A stretch of DNA of 64,000 nt, from NCBI RefSeq assembly GCF_000008205.1, contig NC_007295.1, positions 1-64,000 on the forward strand, given 5' to 3'. The notes under the pieces were generated by a model. The model did no database searches. It was given only the letters and a program-made list of their open reading frames with translations, and was not told the DNA's origin. This document shows positions 29,715 through 43,766 of this stretch, piece after piece. How positions within the stretch are numbered: position 1 is the first letter of the stretch; each line of letters begins with the position of its first letter. Position numbers and translations under genes: made by a program. Source of the stretch: Mesomycoplasma hyopneumoniae J (GTDB taxonomy: Bacteria; Bacillota_I; Bacilli_A; Mycoplasmatales; Metamycoplasmataceae).

Positions 29715-29950
29715 AAAATAAGTAAGATATTACAGAGACAAAATTGTTGGTTATTTTTCTAGGTAAAACTCAGGATTTTCCAAAAAAATTAATTTATTTT
29801 TTTGAAAAATTAAGTAAACCTTTTTCATTAAAATTTTAGTGATTCGTAAAAACCAGTTAAATATTAAAATTTTAAATGTTTTTTAATTTTAGTAGTCGAC
29901 AAAATTTTTGATTTTTTTAAAAAATCGCAAAAATAAGGTAGAATTTAAAT
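29715..29950 (+). promoter_or_regulatory. gatB / membrane-protein spacer
   Basis: The spacer holds an imperfect hairpin with A7/T7 arms (about 29777-29815), probably the gatCAB terminator. TAGAAT at 29939-29944 is a -10-like box only 6 nt before the next ATG, so that gene may have a leaderless mRNA. Nothing else is seen. Confidence 0.45.
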
Positions 29951-30454
29951 ATGTATAAAGCTGAGATAAAAAGATTATTAATTTCACTTAAAAATTTAAC
30001 AATAACTTTAATATCAATTCGGGGTGTTAGGTTTGTTATAGAAATTATTTGGGGTATTATGGCATTCTGACTTTTAACAACCTGACTTTTTACTGCCTCT
30101 TCAGAAGATATAACTGATCCTAAAATTTGACAAGAGAAGCAAGATGCAGTTAAAAACCAATTATTTAGGTTTTCAGGGCCACAATTTATTTTGCTTCTTG
30201 TTTTAATCGGGCTAATTATAGCAAACTGAATTTTTTATATAATGTTTTTTATAAAGTTAAATAGGCTTCAAAAACTTCACTTTTATATTCAAAACCCGAT
30301 AATAATTGCTAGATTATCCACAATTAAGTCATATACTATTATTGGTTTTTTTGTTGGGTATGTTGATTTGGTAGCGGCTATTTTTGCTTTAAAATTAGTT
30401 GTATCAGATTGAAGAAGACTAACAGAACCTGAACAAAAGAAGTTAGAAATTTAA
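29951..30454 (+). CDS. Small multi-pass membrane protein of unknown function
   Basis: 167 aa, visible only when seven TGA codons are read as Trp. Three hydrophobic segments are apparent: around residues 30-48 (FVIEIIWGIMAFWLLTTW), 78-100 (FILLLVLIGLIIANWIFYIM) and 122-140 (TIIGFFVGYVDLVAAIFA). The ends are charged (MYKAEIKRLL; EPEQKKLEI). No family was recognised. It lies between gatCAB and the convergent lspA and has a -10-like TAGAAT just upstream. Confidence 0.75.
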
Positions 30455-30570
30455 AATTATCCTTTAATTTATGTTATTTTTTAAAAATTTGTCGTATCTT
30501 TTGGGAATAATTTTCAAAAAATAAGTTAGAAAAAATTCATTATCTAATAAATTAATAAGGACTGAGATTA

Positions 30571-31170
30571 TTATTTGTCAGCCTTTTCTTTTGGTTGTTT
30601 TTTCATTCTTCTTCCATCAAAATTCTTTAAAAAATTAATAAGATGAACTAAAACAATACCAATTGGTCCAGAAAAAATAAATAAATCAGCAAAATTAAAT
30701 GTACCACTTGAGGGTAAATATGGTAAAAAAAGCAAATCTTTTACGGTATTATTGTTTAAAATTCGGTCAATTTCGTTTCCTCAGTTACCCGCTAAAAGTG
30801 TTGCCATAAAGATAGTGAGTGAAAATTTTCTACTAAAAGGTATTAAAATTAAAAGAATCGCTGTCAAAAAAAAAGCAAAAATATGAATTCCCACAAATCC
30901 AATGATTTTGTTAATTTTAGAAGTTACACCTTGGTGCAAAAGTGGCCGAAAACCAATAAAACCTCATGAAATATTTTTTATAAAGCCTTTTTTGGTTGAA
31001 ATTTCGTATTCATCTCAAGTAAAAATTAAATTTTTTGTTAATTGGTCAACCAACAAAAAAACTAAAATAATTGAAAAACCAATGATAATATTTAAAATAA
31101 ATCGTTTTTTTCCAACAAGTTGGTATTTTGTTTTGGTAAAATTAACTATTTTTTTCAGGTACAATTTCAC
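30571..31170 (-). CDS. lspA: Lipoprotein signal peptidase (signal peptidase II)
   Basis: 199 aa. This aspartyl protease cleaves prolipoproteins before the lipidated Cys. The family motifs are VDQLTK in TM1, AGNWGNEIDRI with the first catalytic Asp, and FNFADLFI with the second. There are four hydrophobic segments. The likely start is GTG 31170, 29 nt inside ileS; a downstream TTG is possible. It is longer than the usual 160 residues because of an extended N-terminus and a loop after TM1. Four TGA=Trp codons lie inside. Confidence 0.9.
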
Positions 31171-33802
31171 TTAAAACCTCAAAACAACGCGCACATACTT
31201 TGTTTATTTTTTCAAAATGATTCCAACATCTTGGGCATTTTTCTCAATTTAGTTGTAAAATTTCCGTTTTTCCATTAGAAAATTCAACTTTTGCAACCAT
31301 TAACAACTTCTTAAGGTCGATTGATTTTATAAAGTCTGAGTCAGTTTTTAGTAAAACACCTACTTCATTTGGTCGTTTAATTTCCTTTGACTTAATTTTT
31401 TGCTCAATTAGTTGGTAAACTGAATCCTTAATTTGGAAAAATTCGTTTCATTTTGCGTCTAATTCTTCATCAAAATGTGACTCTTTAAAGAATTCTTCCA
31501 TATGAACTGAAATTTGCTTGTTATTTTTTTGTATAAAACTGTAAATTTCTTCGGCAGTCGTTGGCATAATTGGTGCAATTGCAATATTTAAAACCTGCAA
31601 AAGTTCATATAAATTATACTGAACTTGCCGTCTTTTTAAGGACTCTTTTTTATCTGCGTATAAAATATCCTTGACAATTGAAAGATAAAAATTCGAAAAT
31701 TCAATAATAAAATTATTAATAATTTTGACAACTCGAACAAAGCGATTTTGATCATAATTTTGAATAATTTCGTTTTTTAATTTTTGAATTTTATTGAAAA
31801 TATATAAATCCACTTCAGTTAATTCGTATTTTGTTGGCTTAAAATCGGCTAAATTGGTGATTAAAAACCTTACTGTGTTGCGAATTTTGCGATAAATTTC
31901 AACATTTTGCTCAAAAATCGCCTCAGAATACACAATATCATTATAATATTCGCTGTTTGCAACTCAAAGACGAAAAATATCGCAGCCATATTTGCTTAAA
32001 ATTAAGAGTGGGTCAACTCCATTTCCCCTGGATTTTGACATTTTATTCCCCTTTGCATCAACAACAAAACCGTGAGAAAGTAATTTTTTATAAGGAGAAA
32101 ATCCAAAATAAATTACAGAATTTATCAAAGACGAGTTGAATCAACCGCGATATTGGTCCGAACCTTCAAAATAAATATCAAAAGGAGGTTTTTCATCGCT
32201 AATATTTGCAGCAAAAAAACTAACACCGGAATCAAATCAGACATCTAGAATATCATTTTCCTTAGTTCAACCTAAATTTTGGTACTTTTCTGGTAAAAGT
32301 TCATCAGTAGTTTTTTCATACCAAATTCTAGAACCAAATTTTTCAACAAGTGAAATTATATAATCAAAAATTTCTGGCTTATCAAGGACAGGATCTTTAT
32401 TTTGATCATAGAAAATAATCAACGGAATTCCCCAACTTCGCTGACGTGAGATCAGTCAATCTTTTCGTTCGACTACCATTTTTGTCAGCCTTTTTTTGAG
32501 TCAATTTTCCGGGAATTCAATTTCTTCTATTGCTTTTTCAAGATCTTTTTTAATCTTTTCAATTGAGACAAACCATTGCGGCGTTCCGCGATAAATTACC
32601 GGTTTTAAAGTTCTTCAATCATGTGGGAATGAGTGATCTATAAAACTTAGGTGCAAAATTTTTGACTTTTTTTCTAAAAATTCTGTTATTAATTTATTGG
32701 AATCAGCATAAAACTGCCCGGAAAATTGACCTGCATTTTCATTAAATTTTCCATCATCATTTACATGCATTACCATTTCAAGGTTGTTTTCTCTTCCAAT
32801 TCAGTAGTCATCCTCACCAAAAAGTGGCGCCAAATGAACAAGTCCAGATCCAACATCTAAACTTACATGGTTTCCAGAAACAATTGGACAAATTTTTTCA
32901 AAAATTGGGTGAAGATATTTGATTCCCAAAATCGCCCTTCCAGGAAAATTATCTATAATTTCATAGTGTTTTCAGTCAAAAATAACAGCTAATTTTTCTA
33001 GTAAATTAGCTGCTAGAACATAAAAATTCTCTCCATTTTTTATGCGAACATAATCAAAATTTTCTCCAACAGCGACTCCGGAATTGGCAATTAATGTTCA
33101 AGGTGTGGTGGTTCAAATTATTAATTTATCATTTTCAGCGACAAAATTATTACCTTTTTTTATATCAAAACTCGTAAATAAAGACGGTGAACGGTATTCA
33201 AGATACTCAATTTCGGCTTCTGCAAGCGCACTTTGGCTACTTGGCGATCAATAAACTGGCTTTAGTGCCCGATAAACAAGTCCGCGACTGACCATTTTTT
33301 TAAATAATTTTAGTTGTTTTGCCTCATAATTAGGCGTGTTTGTTTGGTAAATTTGTTTAAAATCAGTTAATAAATTTAACTTTTTAAACTGCTTCATCTG
33401 TGCTAAAATTTGTGAATTTGCAAAATCATTTGATTTTCTACGGATTTCTAGTGTCGATTTTGAGCCAATTTGGTTGATAATTTTATTCTCAATTGGCAGA
33501 CCATGAGTATCTCAACCTGGAACAAAAGGTGAATAAAATCCCGCCATAGTTTTATAACGAACAATAATATCCTTCAAAATTTTATTAAGCGCATGGCCAA
33601 TGTGAATATCACCGTTTGCATATGGTGGCCCGTCGTGTAGGATGAACCGCGGATTTCCGCGTCTTTTTCTTAAAATTTGCTGGTAAATCTGATTTTTTTC
33701 TCAAAAATCAGCATAAAATTTGTCTTTTTCTGACAAATTTGCTTTCATTGAAAAATTAGAATTAAAAATATTTAATGAATTTTTATAAAAATTTTTATCC
33801 AT
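31142..33802 (-). CDS. ileS: Isoleucyl-tRNA synthetase
   Basis: 886 aa class Ia synthetase. The HIGH motif is in [13 protein letters not shown] (about residue 65), the editing region contains IIWTTTPWTL, and the KMSKS loop reads [13 protein letters not shown] (about residue 586). The C-terminus carries a four-Cys zinc motif (CPRCW...CARC). The ATG overlaps the parC stop by one base (TAATG). Numerous TGA=Trp codons interrupt the frame if read with the standard code. Confidence 0.96.
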
Positions 33803-36342
33803 TATTTGTCATCCTTTTCTATTTTTTTCAGAATTAAATCAATATCAATTTCACTTACTTTCCGAAGTTTTTCTTCTAAAGTTGAGTCATTTTTTGATAT
33901 AGAATTTTGATCATTAGAATTGCTTTTTAGCAAAAAGTTGTTGTTTTTTATGTGGTTTTTTCCCGATTGAATATTTGGTAAAAAGAATTTATAATCTTTT
34001 TTTTGATTAGTTTTTAGCTTTCTAAAATCATTTAAACTAAAAATTTTTAATCCTTCTCCAAATTCAAAAATTTGCAAATTTTCGTTATAAATTATTATGC
34101 TTTTTGGGCTCAGGGAAAAATCAAGCTTTGTTTTAAAGTTTTTTGGAGTAAGAATTTTATTTCCAAAAAACAAATTTTCAGTATTAATTTTTTCAAACTG
34201 TGAATTAAAGTCAATAACTGCAAGTGATTCTGAGCTTTCAATAGTTTGACTGGCACTGATAAATTCATTTTTTCGGTGTCTGAAAATTTTTATACCTGTG
34301 GAATTTCTAGTATAAATTGGAATTTCTGATATACTCATTTTTAGAGCGCGGTTTTGTGTGGTAATTAGAACAATATTTTTTAATTTTTCTTCTAAAAAAA
34401 CACTAATTAGCTCATCACCTTCCTTGAATCGAAAGATATTTTGTAATTTTTTTTGCTTAATTTTCATTAATTGGTCCAAATTCATTCTTTTAGCAAAACT
34501 GAATTTGGAAATAAAAATTAAAAATTGACTACTTTCAAAACTATCAGCAAAAAAAACACTTAAAATTTGTTGATTATTTGGGATTCCTAAAGTTATTTTT
34601 AAATTATTAGGTGAGTTTTTCAGATTTAATTCAGGAATTTGATGCACAGCTAAAATTGCTATTTCCCCTTTATTAGTTAGAAAAACTGCTTTTTGTTTTT
34701 GGTTAATTATACCTTGAAAAATGAAAAAATCTCCATTTGGAAGCTGAGTTTTTTCTATTTCATCAGGGAGAGAATTTTTTATATCTAATTTTTTATAAAG
34801 TCCCGATTTTGTTATTCAAAAATAAAAAAACTCATCTTTTACTAATTCATCTTTGTTAATTTTTATCTTAATATCAGAGTCAATTATCCTAGTTTTTCGC
34901 GGTTTTCCGTGATGTTTTTTAAAATCAGTTAACATATTTATTAAATTTTTATCAAATTCATCTTTATTTTCAATAAGTTTTTTGAACTTAGTAATGTTTT
35001 TTTCTAAATTTTTTGATTCTTCAAGGTAAATTTGCTGCTCAATTTTCGAAAGACGGTATAAACGCATTGATGCAATTGCCTCTGCTTGGGTTTGGCTAAA
35101 GTTAAAAAATTTAATTAAATCATTAACTACCCCAACTTTTGAATTATCAGATGCGCGAATAACCTTAATAACTTCGTCAGTAATATCGGCAACTTTGAGA
35201 AACCCAGTAATAATTTCTAATCTTTTTTTATTTTTGTAAAGTTCAAAATTAAATTCGGCAAGCTTAATTTTTCTTAAATGCTCAAGATAGTAAAAAATCA
35301 TCTCCTTGATTGACAAAAGTTTTGGTGAATTATCACAAATTGCAACGGAATTATAAGAATAATGTATTTGTAGATGAGTTTTTTGTAGTAGATAATTAAT
35401 AATTAGGTCAGGATTTCCGTCCTGTTCGAGTTCGATCAAAATGGAAACTCCATTTTGATCGGATTGATCAATTACATTTTTAATCCCATAAATTTTTACA
35501 TCAAAACGAATGTCATCAATTTCTTCGATTAAACTTGACTTTGAAATTCCAAAAGGAATCGAGGTAATTTCAATTACATTTTGCCCATTTTTTTCGAAAA
35601 TTTTATAATCAGAGCTTATTTTTATTTTGCCTTTTCCAGTTTTGAAAGCATCAAAAATACCTGATTTTCCATAAACAATTCCGCCTGTTGGAAAATCAGG
35701 ACCTAAAATTATAGTAGAAATTTCTTCAATTGTAATTCCTGGATTTTTAATCATCAAAATTGCTGCATCGATCACTTCGCCTAAATTATGCGGGGGGATT
35801 TCAGTTGCAAATCCACTTGCAATTCCAATTGCCCCATTTATTAATAAATTTGGGAAAATTGCAGGTAAAATTGTTGGTTCTTTTTCACTATCATCAAAAT
35901 TAGGGCAAAAACTTACAACATTTTTCGAAATTAATTCAAGTAAATGCTCACTAATTTCAGCCAATCTAACCTCTGTATATCGCATCGCGGCAGGTGGATC
36001 GTCATCAATTGACCCTTTATTTCCGTGCATTTCCACAAGCGGAGAATTCATTTTTCATTCCTGGGCAAGTCTGACAAGAGCATCATAGATTGAAGAATCA
36101 CCATGAGGATGATATTTTCCGATTACATCACCGACAACTCTAGCAGATTTTTTGTAATTTTTACTATTTTTTAGCCCCAACTGTCACATTGAATAAAGAA
36201 TTCGCCTCTGAACCGGTTTTAGGCCGTCTTTGACATCTGGAATTGCCCGTTGTTGAATTACATATTTTGAATAACGGATAAATTTTTCTGCTAAAATTTT
36301 TTCTAGCTGGGAATTAATTACTGAATCAAGACTTTTATTCAT
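33802..36342 (-). CDS. parC: DNA topoisomerase IV subunit A
   Basis: 846 aa. ParC breaks and rejoins DNA during decatenation. The quinolone-resistance region is [17 protein letters not shown] and the catalytic Tyr lies in [10 protein letters not shown] (about residue 122). A coiled-coil stretch and a diverged beta-pinwheel C-terminal domain follow, with no gyrase-type GyrA box, so ParC is preferred over GyrA. AAAGGA precedes ATG 36342. It overlaps parE by 8 nt and ileS by 1 nt. Confidence 0.93.
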
Positions 36343-38263
36343 AAATTGTTTCCTTTAAATTTTCAATAAATTTGTCTTCAAGGGAAAAATTAACGTTTTT
36401 TTCAATTCAGCTCTTTCTTAGATCAGCTCTTTCCCCCATTAAAATTTGAAAATTTTTCTCTACTTTTGGATAATTTTCAATTAAAACTTTTTCCAAAGTT
36501 CGCCTCTCGGGGTCCATTGTCGTTTGCCAAAGCTGATTTGCATTCATTTCCCCAAGTCCTTTATAGCGCTGAATTTGCAAATTTGTACTGTTTTTGATGT
36601 ATTTTTCGAACTTTTCCTCATCCCAGATATAAATATCTTTTCTCCCCTTTTCACTAATTCGATATAAGGGCGGTTGAGCAATATAGACAAAACCTTTTTC
36701 GATTAAAGGCCGCATATGCAAAAAAAGAAAGGTTAAAATTAAAATTTGGATGTGGGCTCCGTCATTGTCAGCGTCAGTCATAATGATAATTTTGCCATAA
36801 TTTAGGTTCTTAAGGTTAAAATTCTGGCCAATTCCAGTTCCTAATGCACTAATAATTGCGATAATTTCCTCATTTTTTAATAGATCAATTAATCTTGTTT
36901 TTTGGGCGTTTACAATTTTACCTTTTAAAGGTAAAATTGCTTGAAACTCACGGTTTCTTGCAAGTTTTGCAGAACCACCTGCCGATTCACCTTCAACCAA
37001 AAAAAGCTCGCGATTCATAGCTTTTTTTGAATTTGCTGGGGTTAATTTCCCTGATAAAATCCGCTTTTCTTTTGTAATTGATTTGCTTGTTTTTGACTCA
37101 ATTATGCTTAATTTTGACTTTTGTCTTTGGGTATAAGTTTCTAGTATAAAATTGATTATTTTACTTGCAACTTCTTTATTTAGTGCAAAAAAAGTCATTA
37201 AATTTGTAAAAATTACCTCTTCTGTAACTGTTTTTGCTAAAATAGTTGATAATTTATTTTTTGTTTGCCCAACAAATTCAAGAATTGATTCAGGAATTCG
37301 CAGTGATAAAACAGCTGAAAGTCCAACTTTTGCATCACTAAATTCTAAAATTTGCTTAGTTTTAAGTAAATTATTTTGTTGGCCGTAAGTATTAATTGCC
37401 TTTAAAAAACCGGATTTAAAACCATTTTCGTGACTTCCCCCTAAATTTGTTTTTACATTATTGACAAAAGAGATAATATTTTCTTGCTGTGAATTAACAT
37501 ACTGAAATCCAAATTCCACTATGATTTCCTGCATTTTTTCTTTAAAAGTAATAACTTTATCATGAATTTTTTCTTGATCATTGTTCAAAAATTCAATAAA
37601 ACTTTCGATTCCCCTTTCGCAGAGAAACTTTTTTTCAATATTGTTTTTTGTATCAAAAAAATTGATTTTTAGATTGTTAATCAAAAAACAAGTTTCGCGT
37701 AGGCGCGAAATTATCATTTCTGAGTCAAATTCTGAATGTGAAAAAAGGGAAAAATCAGGTCAAAATCTGATTTTTGTCCCAGTTGTAGCGCTTTTTCCTA
37801 TAATTTTAGTTCGAGTTTCAATTTTTCCACCGTTAATAAAACTAGTATAGAACAATTTTTTATCCCGATTTATATAGACTTCTAGTTTTTCAGAAAGAGC
37901 ATTAACAACTGAAGAGCCAACACCATGAAGGCCACCAGCGGTTTTGTAGATATCAGTAGAAAATTTCGCTCCTGAATGGAGCTCGCTAAAAACTAATTCA
38001 ACGCCAGTTTTTCCGGTTTTTTTATGAATTTCTGTCGGGATTCCGCGCCCATTATCACTAATTTCAATAGAATTATCACTATTAATTATTAGTGAAATTT
38101 CATTTGCAAATCCAGCAATTGCCTCGTCAATTGCATTATCAAAGATTTCCCAAATTAGCTGGTGTAATCCGTTTTTATCAGTTGATCCAATATACATTCC
38201 CGGGCGTTTGCGGACCGCTTCAAGCCCTTTTAAAAGTTTTAATTTTTCTACTGAGTAGGTCAT
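36335..38263 (-). CDS. parE: DNA topoisomerase IV subunit B
   Basis: 642 aa ATPase subunit of topoisomerase IV. GHKL motifs: [22 protein letters not shown], and [17 protein letters not shown]. The TOPRIM domain has [12 protein letters not shown] and the acidic [11 protein letters not shown]. The C-terminal block [15 protein letters not shown] is conserved. ParE rather than GyrB is preferred because it is adjacent to and overlaps parC. The gene is divergent from gapA, with a 209-bp promoter region between. Confidence 0.94.
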
Positions 38264-38472
38264 ATAGGGTCTAAATCCTTTCTGAAAATGCGTAAAAATT
38301 TTTCTAAATTAAATTTTATACAAAAAGGTAAATAATTTTACAAAAATTTTAATGTAAAATTTAAAAAAAGTGGTAAAATTACTAAAAATAATTAAATTTT
38401 GTTAATTTTTTGTTTTTTTAGTACCAAAACTCAAAATAGACAAAATTAATATAAAAGAAATGGAGATTCGCA
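38264..38472. promoter_or_regulatory. Divergent parE / gapA promoter region
   Basis: 209 bp of AT-rich sequence with no coding potential. It must hold the start sites of the parE-parC-ileS-lspA operon (minus) and of gapA (plus). AAAGGA at 38277-38282 (minus strand) precedes parE; TGGAG at 38461-38465 precedes gapA. No clear operator was seen. Confidence 0.45.
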
Positions 38473-39483
<1,011 letters not shown>

Positions 39484-39587
39484 CAAAAAGTAAGTAACAA
39501 ATTTTGTTACCAAAAGTACTTAAACTAATATAAAAATCCTTAATAAGAGTTTAAGTTCCTTATGAAAGCAAAAATAAGGGGGTGATT

Positions 39588-41576
39588 TTGGTAAGATATA
39601 AAAGAGAAAAAATTAAAAAAATCCTAAAAATACTTAGTATTTTCGGGATTTTTTCTCTTTCTTCTTGTAATTATTATAGTTCAGTTCCCTTAGTTAATAA
39701 AATTAAAATTCAAAATTCAATTCCTTACAATGATAAAACTGATTTAAGTCAGACTGTTTCAGAAGATAAAGTACCTGAAAAAAAAGATTTTTTTGTTGAA
39801 CCAAAAGTAAAAACTTCGAAATTAGATTTAAATCTCAGTACAAAAAATCAAGAAAACTCCAAAAAAATCGATAAAAATAATCAGTATTTTTCTACCCAAA
39901 AAGATCAAACTACCCAAAAAGATCAAACTACCCAAAAAGATCAAACTACCCAAAAAGATCAAACTACCCAAAAAGATCAAACTACCCAAAAAGATCAAAC
40001 TACCCAAAAAGATCAAACTACCCAAAAAGATCAAACTACCCAAAAAGATCAAACTACCCAAAAAATAACCTTATTACCGCAAAAAAAGCCAATAAAAAAA
40101 GTTATTGTACCCCCTGTTTCACCTGTTGTACCCGAAGAACAGCTTAAAAAACAAGTCGTACAACCTTCAATTTCACCTGAAAATTTAAGAAACCAACCTA
40201 AATCAATCTCAGATAACGGGAAAATTAGCCCTCCTAACTTAGTTAGTTCTCCAAAGACAAAGGATCAGATTTCGCTAAAACCACAAGATCCTAAAAAAAT
40301 TGAAAAAAAGGCTATAAATAAGTTCGATATTTCTAAATTATCTAAATATAACGATAATGAAAAAGTGCAAAATATTGTTTTGGGGAATAAAACCGGAATA
40401 TTTAAAACATTTAAGGTGTCCACCGATAATGCAATTTTGCGTGAAAACGGCGAGTCATTTTCAGGGTCAAAAAACGAAGGTTTAAATATTTATCTACTAG
40501 ATAAATTGGATAAAAATAAAATAGATAAGAATAATCCAGTTCTTGGATTTTTTGTTAATTATTTTAATAAAAATTTTCGCAAAAACTACTATAAATTAAA
40601 TCATTTTGGCTTTAAATCAGTTGATTATGCTGATAAAAGATACAATGAAATTTATCAGAGAAACGTCCGCTTCAGTTCAGGGACATCAATTTTACTTGAT
40701 ATGAATAGTGAGGAGGCGCTTTTTTTAACAAATAATCACGTATTATTTGACAAAAACAACCGTCCAATGTGGGCTTTTTTTGGTTACCCATTTATACTTT
40801 TTTATTTTAATAATCGGATTAATTTTATTCCTTCCCCTGATTATTCCTGGGTTTTGGACACTCTCCAAATTAAAGAAGAATATGAGAAAAAAGGTAATAA
40901 ATTTCAAAAAAAGTCGAATTCAAAATCTAAACCAGAATTTGTTAAAAAAACTTACGAAAAATACTTTCGACTTGCCCCTGATTTTAACAGAAAAAATAAA
41001 GATCTTGGACTTTTTTACTTTAAATACAAAGAATTTATAGCTGATTTTTCAACGGCGGTTAAATTTTTTGAACAACATCAAAACGAAATTAAAACTACTT
41101 TTGACTGAGCAAAACGGCAAGATACACAAAAAAGGTTAAAAGATTTTGAAAGAGCTATCCAAGTTTTTAGCAAATATTTTGAGCAAATGTCCAAATTAGG
41201 TCCTGTTAAATTAAGTGAAAGGGTCTGAAAAAATGGAGATATCGACTATGAAACAAAATTAGGCCTATTTTGGCCGCGTCATATAGCTGCCAAAAATATG
41301 TTCAAAGGGGTTTATATCCGCGGGCAAGAGGCAACTTTTTTTGCTACAAATGGCCATGGCGCATCGGGAAGTGGGATTTTTAACACAGATGGTTCGCTTG
41401 CGTTTGTAAATTATATAATAGTTAAAGATACGGCACAAAAGTATTATTATAGTGATCAAAATAATTTATTCAATTTTCTTACAGCCGCAATTGCTTTAAA
41501 GACTCCTTATATCAATTTAGTTGATGAAATTTATAAATTTTATTATAATAAAAATGTAAGGAATACTTTAAAATAA
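39588..41576 (+). CDS. Lipoprotein serine protease, DUF31 / mycoplasma Ig-protease (MIP)-like
   Basis: 662 aa from TTG 39588, which follows AAGGGGG; GTG 39582 is an alternative. A lipoprotein signal ends FGIFSLSSC (Cys about residue 25). Then come a Lys/Asp-rich stretch, nine TTQKDQ repeats, a proline-rich segment and a trypsin-like domain. The probable triad is His 384 (FLTNNHVLF), Asp 472 (KDLGLFYF) and Ser 593 (GASGSG), as in the DUF31 family that includes the Ig-cleaving MIP. No partner Ig-binding (MIB) gene is in this window. TGA=Trp at 41106 and 41226. Substrate is inference. Confidence 0.8.
39894..40064 (+). repeat. Nine perfect 18-bp coding repeats (TTQKDQ)
   Basis: Unit ACCCAAAAAGATCAAACT is repeated nine times without mismatch (39894-40055), followed by a half unit (40056-40064). 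The unit is 6 codons, so copy-number change keeps the reading frame and only alters the length of the surface-exposed stalk. Confidence 0.95.
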
Positions 41577-41676
41577 AGAATTTTTTGCGAGTATACTTGG
41601 CTTATCTAAATTTTTTATTTTGCACAAAAATGGAAGATTAATAATTTTTTTAAAAAAAAAGTGATAAAACTGAATT

Positions 41677-43761
41677 TTAGGCTAAAATAGCACTAATTTT
41701 ACCCTCTCAAACATTAACACTTTCAATTTTAATATCAATAAATTCGCCCAATTTAAATCTTCGTCTGCTATTATAAATGCAAAACCCATCTTCTGTCAAT
41801 TGGTATGGATCATTTTCGTTGTTTGGGAGACTTTTATTACTTAACATCGCATCAAAAAGTCCGTTAATTTCAACAAAAAAACCAGATTTTATAATTGAAG
41901 TTATTTGGGCATTAAAAGTTTGACCGATTAATTTTTTTACATATTCAGTTTTTTTTATATTGACAATTTTTCTTTCTAAATTAAAGGCTTTTTGCTCTAG
42001 TTCCGTGGTCAAGTAGGAATTTTTAGTTAAAATTTCGTTGAAAAAATCAAAATTTTTGTTTTTTTCAAAGATAAAAAAACGAATAATTCGATGTAAAATT
42101 AGATCCGGGTAGCGGCGAATTGGGCTTGTAAAATGGGAATAAAAATTCGCTGCCAAACCAAAATGACCTATGTTTTCCGTGCTATAAATTGCTTTTTGCA
42201 TTGTTCTTAAAATTGAATATTTTAAAAAATTATCGTTATTTTTTGTTTTTATTTCATCAATTTTTCTTGCAAATTCCCTTGAATTTGAGTTTAATTTTAA
42301 AGTATTCTTAACTCCTAACACCTTCAAAATTTGATTGAAAATCATAATTTTTTCAGGATCAGGCTTGTTATGAACCCTGTATAAAATTGGAATTTTCCTT
42401 TTTGTTAAGAATTCAGAGACATTTTCATTAGCTCTAATCATAAAATTTTCAATTAATTCTTCTGAGGTTCCCCTACTTTTTAATTTTAAAGATTCTGTAA
42501 AACCTTGTTCATCCAAAATAATTTTTATCTCATCTATGGCCAAATCGATATAACCTTGATTTTTTTTAAACAGTGATAAAATGGTGTTTAATTCTTGTGC
42601 TGTTTTCAACATTTTTTCTAAATTAGTATCGTTAAAACTAGATTTTCCATTAAAAAAATTATTGACATCTTTGTAAGTCAGTCGCCATTTTGAGTTAATT
42701 ACTGATGGATAAATTTTAATTGATAAATTTTCACCCCTTTTATTAATTAAACTTTCCATTGTTATTGTAAATCGGTCAACATTCGGCTTTAAAGAGCAAA
42801 TTCCATTTGATAATTCTTCGGGCAACATTGGAATGACGGTGTGAGGTAGATAAATTGATGTTCCTCGGCGTTGGGCTTCAACATCAATTGGACTATCCTG
42901 CTTGACATAATGGGCAACATCGGCAATATGGACTTTCAAAAGAAAATTTCCTTCATTTGTTTTTTTAACAGAAATTGCATCATCGAAATCTTTTGTATCT
43001 TCGCCATCGATTGTAATAACTAATTCATCGCGCAGGTCGGTCCTGTTTTTTTCAATATTAGTAATTTCCTTTTCAATTTTTTCAGCCTCTTCAAGAACAT
43101 CAGCACTAAATTTATTAGAAACTTCAGATTCAATTATTGGAATTTTTACATACAAAAATGGCTCGCTTTTATGACCAATTTTCTGAATTATGCTTATTTT
43201 TAAAGTATTTTTTTGATAGTCAATAATTTTTACCTTATAATAATTATCATTAATTAAATCATCAGTTGTGTTTCAACGGAACAAAAAATCACCTTTAAAA
43301 TTTACAGGTTCAAAATCTCAATATTTCCCATTTTTAAAAGCTTTTCCGATTAAAAACTTGTTATTTCTTTGAATAATTTTGGTTACTATACCAAATACCT
43401 GATCACTTTTGAAACGATCAGCATAAATATTAATTTTAACTTCATCACCTTCAAGGGCGCTCGCTGTAAAACGCCCGGGGATAAAAACGTTATTTTTCTG
43501 GATTGGATTTTCTTTGTCTTCAACAAAACCAAAAGCAGAATTGGTTGCTCTGAAAATTCCAGATGTGGTTTTGAGAAATTTAGGAGCATAATATTTTCCT
43601 TCAGGGGTTTTAAAAACAACAAAATTTTCAATTAGATTACTAATTTGATTAGTTAGCTGGTGATTTAAATTGAAAGGAATGTTAAATTTTCGAACAATTT
43701 CAATAAAAGTTTTTTCTTGACGCAGAAAATTTTTTAAGCGCTCTTCCGATATAATTTCCAT
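41677..43761 (-). CDS. rnr: Ribonuclease R (RNase II/R family exoribonuclease)
   Basis: 694 aa 3'-5' exoribonuclease. N-terminal cold-shock-like domains (FRATNSAFGFVED...VFIPGRFTASALEGD) precede the RNB catalytic domain with the four-Asp motif TIDGEDTKDFDDAISV, then DVAHYVKQDSPID, and AANFYSHFTSPIRRYPDL. A C-terminal S1 domain (GFFVEINGLFDAM) ends the protein. It starts 5 nt after secG. Four TGA=Trp codons were checked for frame continuity. Confidence 0.94.
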
Positions 43762-43766
43762 AATAT

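Noticed and set aside
39828-40061. Minus-strand frame with repeats of GSLIFL
   Set aside because: It is the antisense of the TTQKDQ coding repeat; the apparent hydrophobic repeat protein is an artefact of the 18-bp unit.
39894-40064. Possible CRISPR array
   Set aside because: Units are 18 bp, contiguous and identical without spacers, and lie in frame inside a lipoprotein gene.
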